Source: Minisyncoccota bacterium
Lineage (GTDB): Bacteria; Patescibacteriota; Microgenomatia; Levybacterales; UBA12049
Assembly: GCA_025449795.1 (NCBI GenBank)
Contig: JANWIQ010000042.1
Location: forward strand, 1-7,571
Reading direction: 5' to 3'
DNA length: 7,571 nt
In this document: in pieces, positions 1 through 6,385 of the stretch
Layout of the letters: every line of letters starts with the position of its first letter
Numbering within the stretch: position 1 is the first letter of the stretch
The notes under the pieces: model-generated
Seen by the model: the letters and a program-made list of their open reading frames with translations, nothing else
What the model was told of the DNA's origin: nothing
Databases searched by the model: none
Position numbers and translations under genes: made by a program

Positions 1-14
1 TAAGGGTATTTTTT

Positions 15-23
15 TGGTACAAT
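15..23 (+). promoter_or_regulatory. Possible extended -10 promoter element upstream of the GT-C gene
   Basis: TGGTACAAT has the form TGN followed by a -10 box (TACAAT, 18-23), the same form seen before the genes at 1855 and 7414. Any -35 box would lie at or beyond the left edge, so only half of the promoter can be judged. If used, transcription would start near 30 and leave a leader of about 68 nt. A perfect TATAAT at 33-38 has no recognisable -35 partner and is an alternative. The TAA at 1-3 may be the stop of an upstream gene, which cannot be tested here. Nothing else is recognisable between 1 and 97. Confidence 0.3.
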
Positions 24-97
24 GTCAATGAATATAATTTTGAAATGGTTTTGAAATAGATTTTGGAATATTAGGTGTTGTTGCAAGATATTTTTAT

Positions 98-1831
98 ATG
101 AGTAAATTAAAATCATTATTTTCTAGTATATGGCCAGCACTTGTTATCTTCATTTTTTGTCTCTTGGCGATAAAGCCTTTGTTTATTTTTGGCTTTTTCC
201 CTATTCATGACGACGAACAAGTCGCACGCATTTTTGAAATGAATACAGTAGTCTTCCAAGGTCAATTTCCGCCTCGGTGGGTACCCGATTTGGGATTTGG
301 TTATGGGTATCCTTTATTTAATTTTTATCCACCTTTTGTGTATTATCTCGGAGTAGCGGTGCATCTATTAGGATTTTCCTATATCAATACCACAAAAGTT
401 ATCATTGGAATAGGATTTTTTCTATCGGGGTTTTTTATGTATCTGTGGACAAAAAATCGATTTGGGATTTTGGCCGGTCTTTTTTCGGCATTATTATATA
501 TCTATGTACCCTATCACAGCGTAGATATTTATGTCCGTGGAGCATTATCAGAATTTTTTTCCTTTGTGTGGATTCCTGCGGTATTTTGGTCGCTGGATAG
601 ACTTGCGAAAGAACAAAGTAAAAAAAATATTTTTGTCACAAGCGTGCTGCTTTGTCTTGTGGTATTGACTCATTCACTCGTGATGTTGCAATTTTCTATA
701 TTTCTTTTGTTGTATATGCTTTATCTTCTTTATGAGCATAGAAACAATTTCAAGCGATTGTCTATTTCATTTCTCATTGTGGGAATAGTAGGATTTGGAC
801 TCACATCATACTTTGCAATTCCATCTGTTTTGGAAAAACAATATACCCTTGTTGACACGATACTTACCAAACAATTAGCTAACTACGCCATTCATTTTGT
901 ATGTCCAAATCAATTTTGGAATAGTCCATGGGGATATGGGGGTTCTATTGCAGGGTGTGTAGACGGATTATCTTTCCAAGTCGGTAAGCTTCATCTTATT
1001 CTCGCGGGTGTAGCGGTATGTAGTGTGTTAGCTGGGTGGTTTTTTAAGAAAAGACAAAGTGGAGTTATAGTACTTATCATAGGTATGTTTTGTTTTTCTC
1101 TTGTGATACAGACAGAGTATTCAAAATTTATCTGGGATAAAATTTCTCCATTGTGGTACATCCAATTTCCTTGGCGTTTTTTACTATTTTCTGCAGTTTT
1201 CTCTTCATTTTTAGGAGGATATCTCCTGTCAATCGTAGAAAAATTTTATGCCAAAAGTGCAATTATTTGCTTTATTCTTTTAAGCCTTGGGACAGTGTAC
1301 TTCATTCGAAATGACTTTAGGCCTCAGACCTATCTTGCCTTGACCGACGACCACTATTTGAAAGGAAATGACATTACGTGGAGAGTTTCCGGTCTTTCTT
1401 ATGAATATGTACCCAAAGAAGTTGCAACAAAAATTTCAAATATGGGTACCACCGTACTTGCGATATCAAAAAAAGATATTCCTAGAAATCCTTTTACTGT
1501 TGTATCCGGGCATATGGAGTTATCCCTTTTAGGGAATACTGCAATAGAAAAAAATCTTACGACTCGCGTTACTATGCCTGGGGTACTGCAAGTAAATTCT
1601 TATGCATTTCCCGGTTGGAAAGTCCTTGTTGATGGGAAAGAGCAGACATATAACGATGCAAATTCTCTTCACCTTATCCAAATACCGCTTAGCACAGGAC
1701 AGCATCGTATCAGGGTAATTTTTACTAATACTCCTATTCGAACAAAAAGTAACCTCCTATCCCTTTTCTTTCTGACAATATTAGTCGGAATTTTGTTTTT
1801 GCCCAAAAGGGTATTTCTTAACAAAGCATAA
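98..1831 (+). CDS. Polytopic membrane protein, PTPS_related/YfhO-like, probable GT-C glycosyltransferase
   Basis: A 577-residue integral membrane protein resembling the family annotated as 6-pyruvoyl-tetrahydropterin synthase-related (a misleading name) and YfhO. These are thought to be GT-C-fold enzymes that use polyprenyl-phosphate sugars on the outer membrane face. After a first membrane helix (about 12-34) comes an acidic HDDE motif (37-40), where GT-C enzymes keep catalytic or metal-binding acids in the first external loop, then a PPRW segment (58-61) and an aromatic YPP (77-79). Roughly ten more hydrophobic helices follow. Cys269 and Cys287 lie in a large loop and could form a disulfide. 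The C-terminal part (about 400-550) is hydrophilic and ends with the YAFPGWKVLVDG motif (502-513) typical of these proteins, before a last helix (553-569). The start at 98 is the first ATG after an in-frame stop at 41; no clear SD precedes it. Acceptor and sugar are unknown. The adjacent donor-synthase-like gene fits a partnership. Confidence 0.75.
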   Translation: MSKLKSLFSSIWPALVIFIFCLLAIKPLFIFGFFPIHDDEQVARIFEMNTVVFQGQFPPRWVPDLGFGYGYPLFNFYPPFVYYLGVAVHLLGFSYINTTKVIIGIGFFLSGFFMYLWTKNRFGILAGLFSALLYIYVPYHSVDIYVRGALSEFFSFVWIPAVFWSLDRLAKEQSKKNIFVTSVLLCLVVLTHSLVMLQFSIFLLLYMLYLLYEHRNNFKRLSISFLIVGIVGFGLTSYFAIPSVLEKQYTLVDTILTKQLANYAIHFVCPNQFWNSPWGYGGSIAGCVDGLSFQVGKLHLILAGVAVCSVLAGWFFKKRQSGVIVLIIGMFCFSLVIQTEYSKFIWDKISPLWYIQFPWRFLLFSAVFSSFLGGYLLSIVEKFYAKSAIICFILLSLGTVYFIRNDFRPQTYLALTDDHYLKGNDITWRVSGLSYEYVPKEVATKISNMGTTVLAISKKDIPRNPFTVVSGHMELSLLGNTAIEKNLTTRVTMPGVLQVNSYAFPGWKVLVDGKEQTYNDANSLHLIQIPLSTGQHRIRVIFTNTPIRTKSNLLSLFFLTILVGILFLPKRVFLNKA

Positions 1832-1847
1832 GCATTCTTGGTATAAT
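1818..1847 (+). promoter_or_regulatory. Promoter for the GT2 gene at 1855, predicted leaderless
   Basis: A -35 box TTAACA (1818-1823) and an extended -10 TGGTATAAT (1839-1847; box 1842-1847) are separated by 18 bp. The -35 lies inside the last codons of the upstream membrane-protein gene. The -10 ends seven bases before the ATG at 1855, so the predicted start of transcription (1853-1855) coincides with the start codon. No SD sequence could fit in such a transcript, although the genomic AAGG at 1849-1851 looks superficially like one. It probably drives a transcript running through the flippase and downstream glycosyltransferases. Confidence 0.7.
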
Positions 1848-1854
1848 AAGGTAC

Positions 1855-2595
1855 ATGAAGAAGCAAACGGTTGAAATAACTATTCCTGTGTATAATGAAC
1901 AAGTTGAGCTGTCAAAGCATATTGAAATATTGCATAAATTTTGCGAGAAAAATCTAACCTCATATGATTGGCATATCACAATTGCCGATAACGCCTCAAC
2001 GGACAATACTCCTATTATTGGGGCAACGCTTGCAAAGAAACATGCCAGAATTTCCCTCTTTCGTCTAGAACAAAAAGGCCGTGGTAGGGCAGTAAAGCGG
2101 ATATGGAGTGCGCGTCAAGCGGATTTGTCTTCATACATGGATTTGGATTTATCTACAGATCTCAAACATTTGCCAAGGCTTTTTGATGCACTTAACAGTG
2201 GGTACGATATTGCCATTGGCTCCAGGCTTGCGAAAGGCGCTAGTGTAGAAGGGAGAACATTGCTTCGGGAAGTCATATCTCGTGCATTAAATTTCCTTTT
2301 CATCCAAATGTTTTTTCATACCCATTTTACTGACGCACAATGTGGATTTAAGGCAGTAGGCAAAAAGGTCGTAGATGAATTGATTCCTTCTATTTTGGAC
2401 AATGAATGGTTTTTTGATGGTGAATTGCTTATTGTTGGAGAAAAAAGCGGATACAAAATTTATGAAGAGCCAGTGCATTGGGTTGACAATCCGGGTTCAA
2501 CGGTCAGGTTATATGCAACAATTTCTGGAGATATTAAAGTAATGATTCGCTTACTAAGCACAAAGCCTTGGAGAAAACTGAAAAGAGATAAGTGA
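1855..2595 (+). CDS. GT2 glycosyltransferase, polyprenyl-phosphate hexose synthase-like (DPM1/ALG5 type)
   Basis: A 246-residue family 2 glycosyltransferase related to dolichyl-phosphate mannose/glucose synthases, which transfer a sugar from a nucleotide sugar to a polyprenyl phosphate at the cytoplasmic membrane face. Visible motifs: the N-terminal nucleotide-binding strand TIPVYNE (9-15); DNASTDNT (45-52); the metal-binding DLDLST (96-101) in place of the usual DXD; IGSR (121-124); QCGFKA (162-167); and DNEWFFDGEL (182-191) with the probable catalytic acids. It ends in a basic stretch, KPWRKLKRDK, with no C-terminal membrane helices, so it is the soluble or peripheral form rather than a GtrB-type enzyme. 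It follows the GT-C-like gene by 23 bp but has its own promoter. Supplying lipid-phosphate sugar to that neighbour is inference. The sugar cannot be read from the sequence. The start is fixed by the -10 box seven bases upstream. Confidence 0.85.
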   Translation: MKKQTVEITIPVYNEQVELSKHIEILHKFCEKNLTSYDWHITIADNASTDNTPIIGATLAKKHARISLFRLEQKGRGRAVKRIWSARQADLSSYMDLDLSTDLKHLPRLFDALNSGYDIAIGSRLAKGASVEGRTLLREVISRALNFLFIQMFFHTHFTDAQCGFKAVGKKVVDELIPSILDNEWFFDGELLIVGEKSGYKIYEEPVHWVDNPGSTVRLYATISGDIKVMIRLLSTKPWRKLKRDK

Positions 2596-2645
2596 CCTCA
2601 CCCTGGCCCCTCTCCTAAGAGGAGAGGGAAATCAAGGTTAAGGAA
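2594..2645 (+). repeat. GC-rich palindromic repeat between the GT2 and flippase genes
   Basis: A perfect 9-bp stem, CCCTCTCCT (2608-2616) with AGGAGAGGG (2620-2628), closes on the 3-base loop AAG. The outer arms are also imperfectly complementary: CCTCACCCTGG (2596-2606) against the stretch 2632-2643, with T2604-A2634, G2605-C2633 and C2596/C2597 against G2643/G2642 among the matches. The base composition is much richer in C and G than its surroundings. No T-run follows, so it is unlikely to be an intrinsic terminator. It starts at the stop codon of the GT2 gene and ends in the ribosome binding site of the flippase gene. It resembles dispersed intergenic palindromic repeats known in several bacterial groups; that assignment is from memory and untested. 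Confidence 0.7.
2640..2644 (+). promoter_or_regulatory. Shine-Dalgarno sequence of the flippase gene inside the palindrome arm
   Basis: AAGGA lies six bases before the ATG at 2651 and supports that start. It is part of the right outer arm of the palindromic repeat; A2641-G2643 could pair with C2596-T2598. Folding of the intercistronic RNA could therefore reduce flippase translation. That effect is inference from base pairing alone. Confidence 0.6.
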
Positions 2646-2650
2646 TTGAT

Positions 2651-4114
2651 ATGGAAGAACTGGATATTGCTGCAATAACAAAACGCTCTATTCACGGCAT
2701 TTTTGCTCTCGTTAGTCGCACCTTTATTGTTCAGGTAATTACCTTTACCGCAAATTTTCTTCTTACTATTTATTTATCGCCAAGAGTGTTTGGGGTCTAT
2801 TTTATTGTCACCGCTATTATTGCATTCCTTGTTTACTTTTCCGATATTGGCCTTGCCGCAGCACTCATCCAAAAAAAAGAAGAAGTTACCGAGAAAGACC
2901 TAAGGACAACGTTTACCATTCAACAGTCTTTAGTAGGAATCGTAGTTATCATTGCACTTCTTGCGTCCCCATTTGTGGCTAAATTTTATCGGCTTAATAG
3001 TGCAGGGCTTTTTCTTTTTCAATCACTGGTCGTTGCATTCTTTCTCTCATCTCTCAAAACTATCCCATCGGTTCTATTGGAGAGAGATTTACGTTTCGAG
3101 AAAATAGTTATTCCGGAAATTGTTGAAACCCTTTTTTTTAATGTAACAGCACTTGTATTGGCGGTGAAGGGCTTTGGGGTAAGTAGTTTTACATGGGCTG
3201 TCCTTTTGCGGGGTATTTCTGGAGTTATTGCAATATATATTATTTCTCCTTGGAAAATACGATTTGGCTTTTCAAGAAAAGAAGCAAAGAAATTACTCTC
3301 CTTTGGCATTCCTTTCCAGCTGAATAGCTTTCTTGCCTTATTAAAGGACGATCTTATGGTAGCATACGTGGGGAAAGTACTGCCTCTTGCTCAGGTTGGG
3401 TATATCGGTTTTGCACAAAAATGGTCACTTGCGCCGCTGCAACTTATTATGGAAAATATTGTCAGAATCACATTTCCCTCTTATGCACGACTTCAGCATG
3501 ACACGGAGCATTTGGTAAAAGCAATTGAAAAATCTCTTTTTGCACTCACTGTTGTTATTTTTCCTGTATTAGTTGGACTTATGACGCTCTCCTCACTATT
3601 TATCAATCTTATTCCAAAATATCAAAAGTGGGAACCGGCACTTTTGTCTCTTGTTCTTTTTACGCTTGCCTCAGCAGGTGCTACTATTTCAACTCCCCTA
3701 ACCAACGCGCTAAATGCGATTGGCAAAATTAAAACAAGTTTGTATCTTATGATTATGTGGACAATACTTACATGGGTTTTTGCACCACTTTGCATCTTCT
3801 TTTTTGGATATAACGGATTTGCAATGGCTTCTGTTATTATTTCCCTTACGGTATGTATTGTTATCTATGTCGCAAAGAAATCTATACCATTCTCTCTGAA
3901 GCCAACAATAAAACCTACGATATCCTCTCTTGTTATGGTCCTCAGTATTGAAGGATTACTGCATATTCTTCCCCCAACAGTCATAAGTCTTCTTATTTTG
4001 ATACTATTAGGAGGAGGAGTCTATGTGGGAATGATATTTTTGCTTGCAAAAGACGAATTGCTCAGTGACATTGCGCTCATGAAAAGACAATTTGCAAAGG
4101 AACCTGCAATATGA
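2651..4114 (+). CDS. Wzx-like polysaccharide flippase (MOP superfamily)
   Basis: A 487-residue, very hydrophobic protein with about 12-14 predicted membrane helices, the usual size for polysaccharide-export flippases of the MOP superfamily (Polysacc_synt families, WzxC/RfbX type). These carry lipid-linked oligosaccharides from the inner to the outer face of the cytoplasmic membrane. The N-terminal signature is clear: LSPRVFG (42-48) after the first helix, then FSDIGLAAALIQ (63-74), a hallmark of the first repeat. A short charged cytoplasmic loop, KKEEVTEKD, follows. The protein ends with two hydrophobic helices and a short basic/acidic tail. An SD (AAGGA) six bases upstream fixes the start. 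Its stop overlaps the start of the next glycosyltransferase by four bases (ATGA), showing translational coupling. The exported glycan cannot be deduced. Confidence 0.88.
   Translation: MEELDIAAITKRSIHGIFALVSRTFIVQVITFTANFLLTIYLSPRVFGVYFIVTAIIAFLVYFSDIGLAAALIQKKEEVTEKDLRTTFTIQQSLVGIVVIIALLASPFVAKFYRLNSAGLFLFQSLVVAFFLSSLKTIPSVLLERDLRFEKIVIPEIVETLFFNVTALVLAVKGFGVSSFTWAVLLRGISGVIAIYIISPWKIRFGFSRKEAKKLLSFGIPFQLNSFLALLKDDLMVAYVGKVLPLAQVGYIGFAQKWSLAPLQLIMENIVRITFPSYARLQHDTEHLVKAIEKSLFALTVVIFPVLVGLMTLSSLFINLIPKYQKWEPALLSLVLFTLASAGATISTPLTNALNAIGKIKTSLYLMIMWTILTWVFAPLCIFFFGYNGFAMASVIISLTVCIVIYVAKKSIPFSLKPTIKPTISSLVMVLSIEGLLHILPPTVISLLILILLGGGVYVGMIFLLAKDELLSDIALMKRQFAKEPAI
4097..4102 (+). promoter_or_regulatory. 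Shine-Dalgarno sequence for the GT2 gene at 4111
   Basis: AAGGAA sits within the last codons of the flippase gene, eight bases before the ATG at 4111. With the 4-bp ATGA overlap it decides this start and indicates coupled translation of flippase and glycosyltransferase. Confidence 0.75.
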
Positions 4115-5031
4115 GTACAGTATCTGTCGTAATTACCGCATATAATGAAGAAGTAACAATTGCTGATGCACTCGATTCAGTAAAAGATTTTGCGGATGAA
4201 ATTATCGTTGTTGATAATGATTCTAGTGATAAAACTGCATCTATTGCAAAGAAATTTACCAATAAGGTTTTTTCCCAAAAAAATAACCCACTTGATATCG
4301 ATAGGCAAAAAAACTTTGGGTTCTCAAAAGCAACAAAAGATTGGACGCTTAGCCTTGATGCGGATGAACGGGTAACCCCTGAGTTGGCAGAAGAAATAAA
4401 GCAGGTGACTAGAGACCAAAGACCAATGGCCAATGGCCAAATTATTGGCTACTGGATTCCGAGAAAGAATATTATTTTTGGGAAATGGATCCAACACACT
4501 GGGTGGTATCCAGATTATCACCTGCGCTTATTTAAGACAGGAAAAGGGAGATATACAAAAGCACATGTGCATGAAGATATAGAGGTGGATGGGGAAAAGG
4601 CATATGTACACACAGACCTTTTGCATGACCATATTAATTCTATTCAGCAATTTATCTCTCGCAATCTTCTTGTCTATGCAAAAAATGAAGCATTGGATAA
4701 GGTCTCGCAGGGATATATTTTTTCTCCCCTTGACGTAGTATGGTTTCCGGCGCGGGAATTTATGAGCAGATTTTTTGCGCGGGAAGGGTATAGGGATGGA
4801 TTACATGGTTTGGTTCTTTCGCTCCTGATGGCCGCATACCATTTGGCAGTATTTGCATATATTTGGGAAGAAAAAGGATTCACACAGCAGGACGTTAGTT
4901 TAGGCGAAGTTGAAAAAACAGTACAAGCAATTGGAAAAGAGAGTAAGTATTGGTTTACTACTTCAGAAATTTTCAATGAGAAGAATCCGCTTAAGAAAAT
5001 GTTATTGAAAACGAAGAGAAAGATAGGATAA
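4111..5031 (+). CDS. GT2 glycosyltransferase, WaaE/KdtX-like
   Basis: A 306-residue family 2 glycosyltransferase similar to the LPS core beta-1,4-glucosyltransferase group (WaaE/KdtX). Visible motifs: VVITAYNEE (6-14), VVDNDSSDKT (33-42), DRQKNFG (64-70), the DXD-type SLDADERVTPEL (81-92), IPRKN (116-120), the GWYPDYHLRLF block (131-141), and AHVHED (151-156), where this family carries its HE pair. The C-terminal third (about 205-260) has amphipathic and hydrophobic helices likely to lie on the membrane. Residues 99-110 (VTRDQRPMANGQ) are encoded by an array of 7-nt repeats and make the loop after the DXD helix longer than usual. It is a paralogue of the gene at 6366. It probably adds a hexose to a lipid-linked glycan in the cytoplasm; donor and acceptor are unknown, and the LPS name should not be taken literally. 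Confidence 0.85.
   Translation: MSTVSVVITAYNEEVTIADALDSVKDFADEIIVVDNDSSDKTASIAKKFTNKVFSQKNNPLDIDRQKNFGFSKATKDWTLSLDADERVTPELAEEIKQVTRDQRPMANGQIIGYWIPRKNIIFGKWIQHTGWYPDYHLRLFKTGKGRYTKAHVHEDIEVDGEKAYVHTDLLHDHINSIQQFISRNLLVYAKNEALDKVSQGYIFSPLDVVWFPAREFMSRFFAREGYRDGLHGLVLSLLMAAYHLAVFAYIWEEKGFTQQDVSLGEVEKTVQAIGKESKYWFTTSEIFNEKNPLKKMLLKTKRKIG
4405..4439 (+). repeat. Five-unit 7-nt tandem repeat inside the GT2 coding sequence
   Basis: Five consecutive heptamers with consensus NNGACCA: GTGACTA, GAGACCA, AAGACCA, ATGGCCA, ATGGCCA. The last two are identical. Seven is not a multiple of three, so each unit is read in a different phase and no protein repeat appears; the array encodes residues 99-110 (VTRDQRPMANGQ). 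A related array lies at the matching place in the paralogue at 6366. The repeat is a DNA-level feature carried by the reading frame. Confidence 0.75.
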
Positions 5032-5040
5032 CCTTACCCC

Positions 5041-5958
5041 ATGAAAAAAATTTGGGCTGTCACAATAAATTTTAACAAAAGCGAAGTAACTAGTGCCTGG
5101 CTTACTTCAATGCAGGAGCTAAAAAAAGAAGGATTTAGCCTTGATATTGTTATTGTTGATAATGCCTCACAAGAGCCGTTTAGGCTGCCTACAAAAGAAA
5201 AGAAAGAATATATCCATGTGTTATATAACAAGGAAAATACTGGGTTTACCGGTGGGAATAACGTTGGAATAGAATATGCTCTTGTCCATGGTGCTGATTA
5301 CGTGTTAGTTATTAATAACGATACTACGCTTGACCCACATGCAGTAAAAAATCTTTTTGCACTGAGTGAAAAAAATCCTGCCATTGGTATAGCAGTGCCA
5401 AAAATTTATTTTGCAAAAGGATATGAATTTCATAAAGACAGGTACAATAAAGACCAACTTGGGAAAGTATTCTGGTATGCAGGAGGGCATATTGACTGGG
5501 CAAATGTACAAAGCGTACATCGGGGAGTAGATGAAGTAGACAAAGGACAATACGATACGCCAGAAAAGATTGATTTTGGGAGCGGTTGCTGCATGCTTAT
5601 TAAAAAGGAAGTTTTGGAAAAAGTAGGGCTATTTGATGATAGAGGCTTTATGTATTATGAAGATGCGTTATTTTGCCAAAAAACAAAGCAAGCAGGATAC
5701 GAAATATGGTATGTGCCACAAGCAGTTATTTGGCATTTAAATGCAGCTTCATCGGGAGGATCTGGAAATGCATTACAAGATTATTTTCTTACCCGCAACC
5801 AAATGCTTTTTGGCATGGCTTATGCTCCTTTACGTTCAAAGCTAGCGCTTATCCGTCAAAGCATCCGGTATCTTCTCTTTGGCCGCCCCATGCAGAAAAA
5901 AGGAATACAGGATTTTTATTTGGGAAGATTTGGAAAAGGAACGTATTTCGAGAAATAA
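5041..5958 (+). CDS. GT2 glycosyltransferase, rhamnosyltransferase (WbbL/RfbF)-like
   Basis: A 305-residue family 2 glycosyltransferase of the group that includes rhamnosyltransferases such as WbbL and RfbF. Visible motifs: AVTINFNKSE (6-15), IVDNAS (38-43), the glycine-rich NTGFTGGNNVGI (66-77), the metal-binding INND (91-94), FGSGCCMLIKKEV (179-191), GFMYYEDALFC (202-212) with the likely catalytic Glu207/Asp208, VIWHL (229-233) with the conserved His232, and YFLTRN (248-253). All expected blocks are present and the length is normal, so it should be active. It starts nine bases after the previous stop, with a weak AGGAT (5025-5029) eleven bases upstream, and is probably co-transcribed. Its stop codon touches the first unit of the 8-nt array that begins the four-helix cassette. 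The sugar donor, perhaps dTDP-rhamnose, cannot be confirmed. Confidence 0.87.
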   Translation: MKKIWAVTINFNKSEVTSAWLTSMQELKKEGFSLDIVIVDNASQEPFRLPTKEKKEYIHVLYNKENTGFTGGNNVGIEYALVHGADYVLVINNDTTLDPHAVKNLFALSEKNPAIGIAVPKIYFAKGYEFHKDRYNKDQLGKVFWYAGGHIDWANVQSVHRGVDEVDKGQYDTPEKIDFGSGCCMLIKKEVLEKVGLFDDRGFMYYEDALFCQKTKQAGYEIWYVPQAVIWHLNAASSGGSGNALQDYFLTRNQMLFGMAYAPLRSKLALIRQSIRYLLFGRPMQKKGIQDFYLGRFGKGTYFEK

Positions 5959-5988
5959 ATTGCTAAATTGCCAAAGTGATAAATTGTT
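5957..5988 (+). repeat. Left array of four 8-nt repeats flanking the four-helix-bundle gene
   Basis: Four consecutive octamers: AAATTGCT, AAATTGCC, AAAGTGAT, AAATTGTT. The array begins on the stop codon of the upstream glycosyltransferase and ends directly before the ATG of the four-helix-bundle gene, so it fills the whole intergenic gap. No SD sequence is present. It is inverted relative to the array at 6354-6385. Confidence 0.8.
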
Positions 5989-6363
5989 ATGAGTAATTAC
6001 CTGAAGCTAAATGATATAAATTCGTATAAGATTGCATTTCGCTTATCCAATTATATCTGGGAAATCATTATATCCTGGAATTATTTTGCAAAACAAACAG
6101 TAGGGATGCAATTTGTTAGATCAATAGATTCTATAGCAGCAAACGTTGCAGAAGGGTTTGGGAGATATACAAAAAAGGATAAAATAAACTTTTATCGTTA
6201 CAGTTATGGTTCAATTAAAGAATCATTAGATTGGAATGAAAAATCTAAAGTGAGAAAATTACTTACAAAGGAACAATACGAATATATTCTTCAGGAGCTT
6301 AACAAGCTGCCTAAAGAATTAAATTCCTTAATTAAATTTACTAACCAAAAATTAACAATTTAG
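5989..6363 (+). CDS. Four-helix-bundle protein (S23 / 23S rRNA intervening-sequence protein family)
   Basis: A 124-residue protein of the four helix bundle family first described from open frames in 23S rRNA intervening sequences and related to the accessory protein Avd of diversity-generating retroelements. The signature is RSIDSIAANVAEGFGR (44-59), followed by INFYRYSYGSIKESL (66-80) matching the family's usual 'f..f...a.gSl.E' stretch. The rest is predicted to be helical and charged, with a lysine-rich, asparagine-containing tail. The length is typical. No enzymatic residues are recognisable. Family members are thought to oligomerise and bind nucleic acid, but the role of stand-alone copies is unknown. 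Its place inside a glycan operon makes no metabolic sense, while the inverted 8-nt arrays on both sides suggest it arrived as a cassette. No reverse transcriptase or variable repeat is visible here. The start follows the left array directly and lacks an SD. Confidence 0.85.
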   Translation: MSNYLKLNDINSYKIAFRLSNYIWEIIISWNYFAKQTVGMQFVRSIDSIAANVAEGFGRYTKKDKINFYRYSYGSIKESLDWNEKSKVRKLLTKEQYEYILQELNKLPKELNSLIKFTNQKLTI

Positions 6364-6385
6364 CAATGAAACAATTTAACAATAG
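6354..6385 (-). repeat. Right array of four 8-nt repeats, inverted relative to the left array
   Basis: On the + strand the units are AACAATTT, AGCAATGA, AACAATTT and AACAATAG; on the minus strand they read as variants of AAATTGTT, matching the left array's AAATTGCT/AAATTGTT. The array contains the last codons and TAG stop of the four-helix-bundle gene (6361-6363) and the ATG (6366) plus first codons, MKQFNNS, of the next glycosyltransferase. Both arrays are exactly 32 nt long. Confidence 0.8.

Noticed and set aside
1..20. Similarity of GGGTATTT near the left edge to the end of the first gene (1809-1816), suggesting a preceding paralogue
   Set aside because: Only eight AT-rich bases match and the upstream gene is not in the window.
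28..54. Eight-codon upstream open frame before the GT-C gene
   Set aside because: It is too short to judge, has no SD, and its start relative to any promoter is uncertain.
1802..1816. Short hairpin CCC-AAAA-GGG followed by TATTT as a terminator of the first gene
   Set aside because: The stem is only three base pairs and lies within the coding sequence.
1669..1902. Minus-strand open frame of 77 codons
   Set aside because: It lies opposite the end of the GT-C gene and the start of the GT2 gene, with a basic, low-complexity product, no recognisable motif and no promoter or SD. The + strand genes here have clear family motifs.
2608..2628. Intrinsic terminator after the GT2 gene
   Set aside because: The stem is strong, but AAATCAAGG follows instead of a T-run, and the downstream SD and overlapping genes point to continued transcription.
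4077..4433. Minus-strand open frame of 118 codons
   Set aside because: It is serine-rich and opposite a glycosyltransferase with intact motifs, typical of a shadow frame.
4405..4439. Possible CRISPR array
   Set aside because: The repeats are 7 nt, directly adjacent without spacers, and inside a conserved coding sequence; no cas genes are present.
5673..5966. Plus-strand open frame of 97 codons overlapping the rhamnosyltransferase-like gene
   Set aside because: It is in another frame of a gene whose conserved ED, WH and TRN motifs extend through the same region. The product resembles no known family.
5957..6385. Complete diversity-generating retroelement
   Set aside because: The four-helix-bundle protein is related to Avd, but no reverse transcriptase, template repeat or variable repeat is visible in the window.
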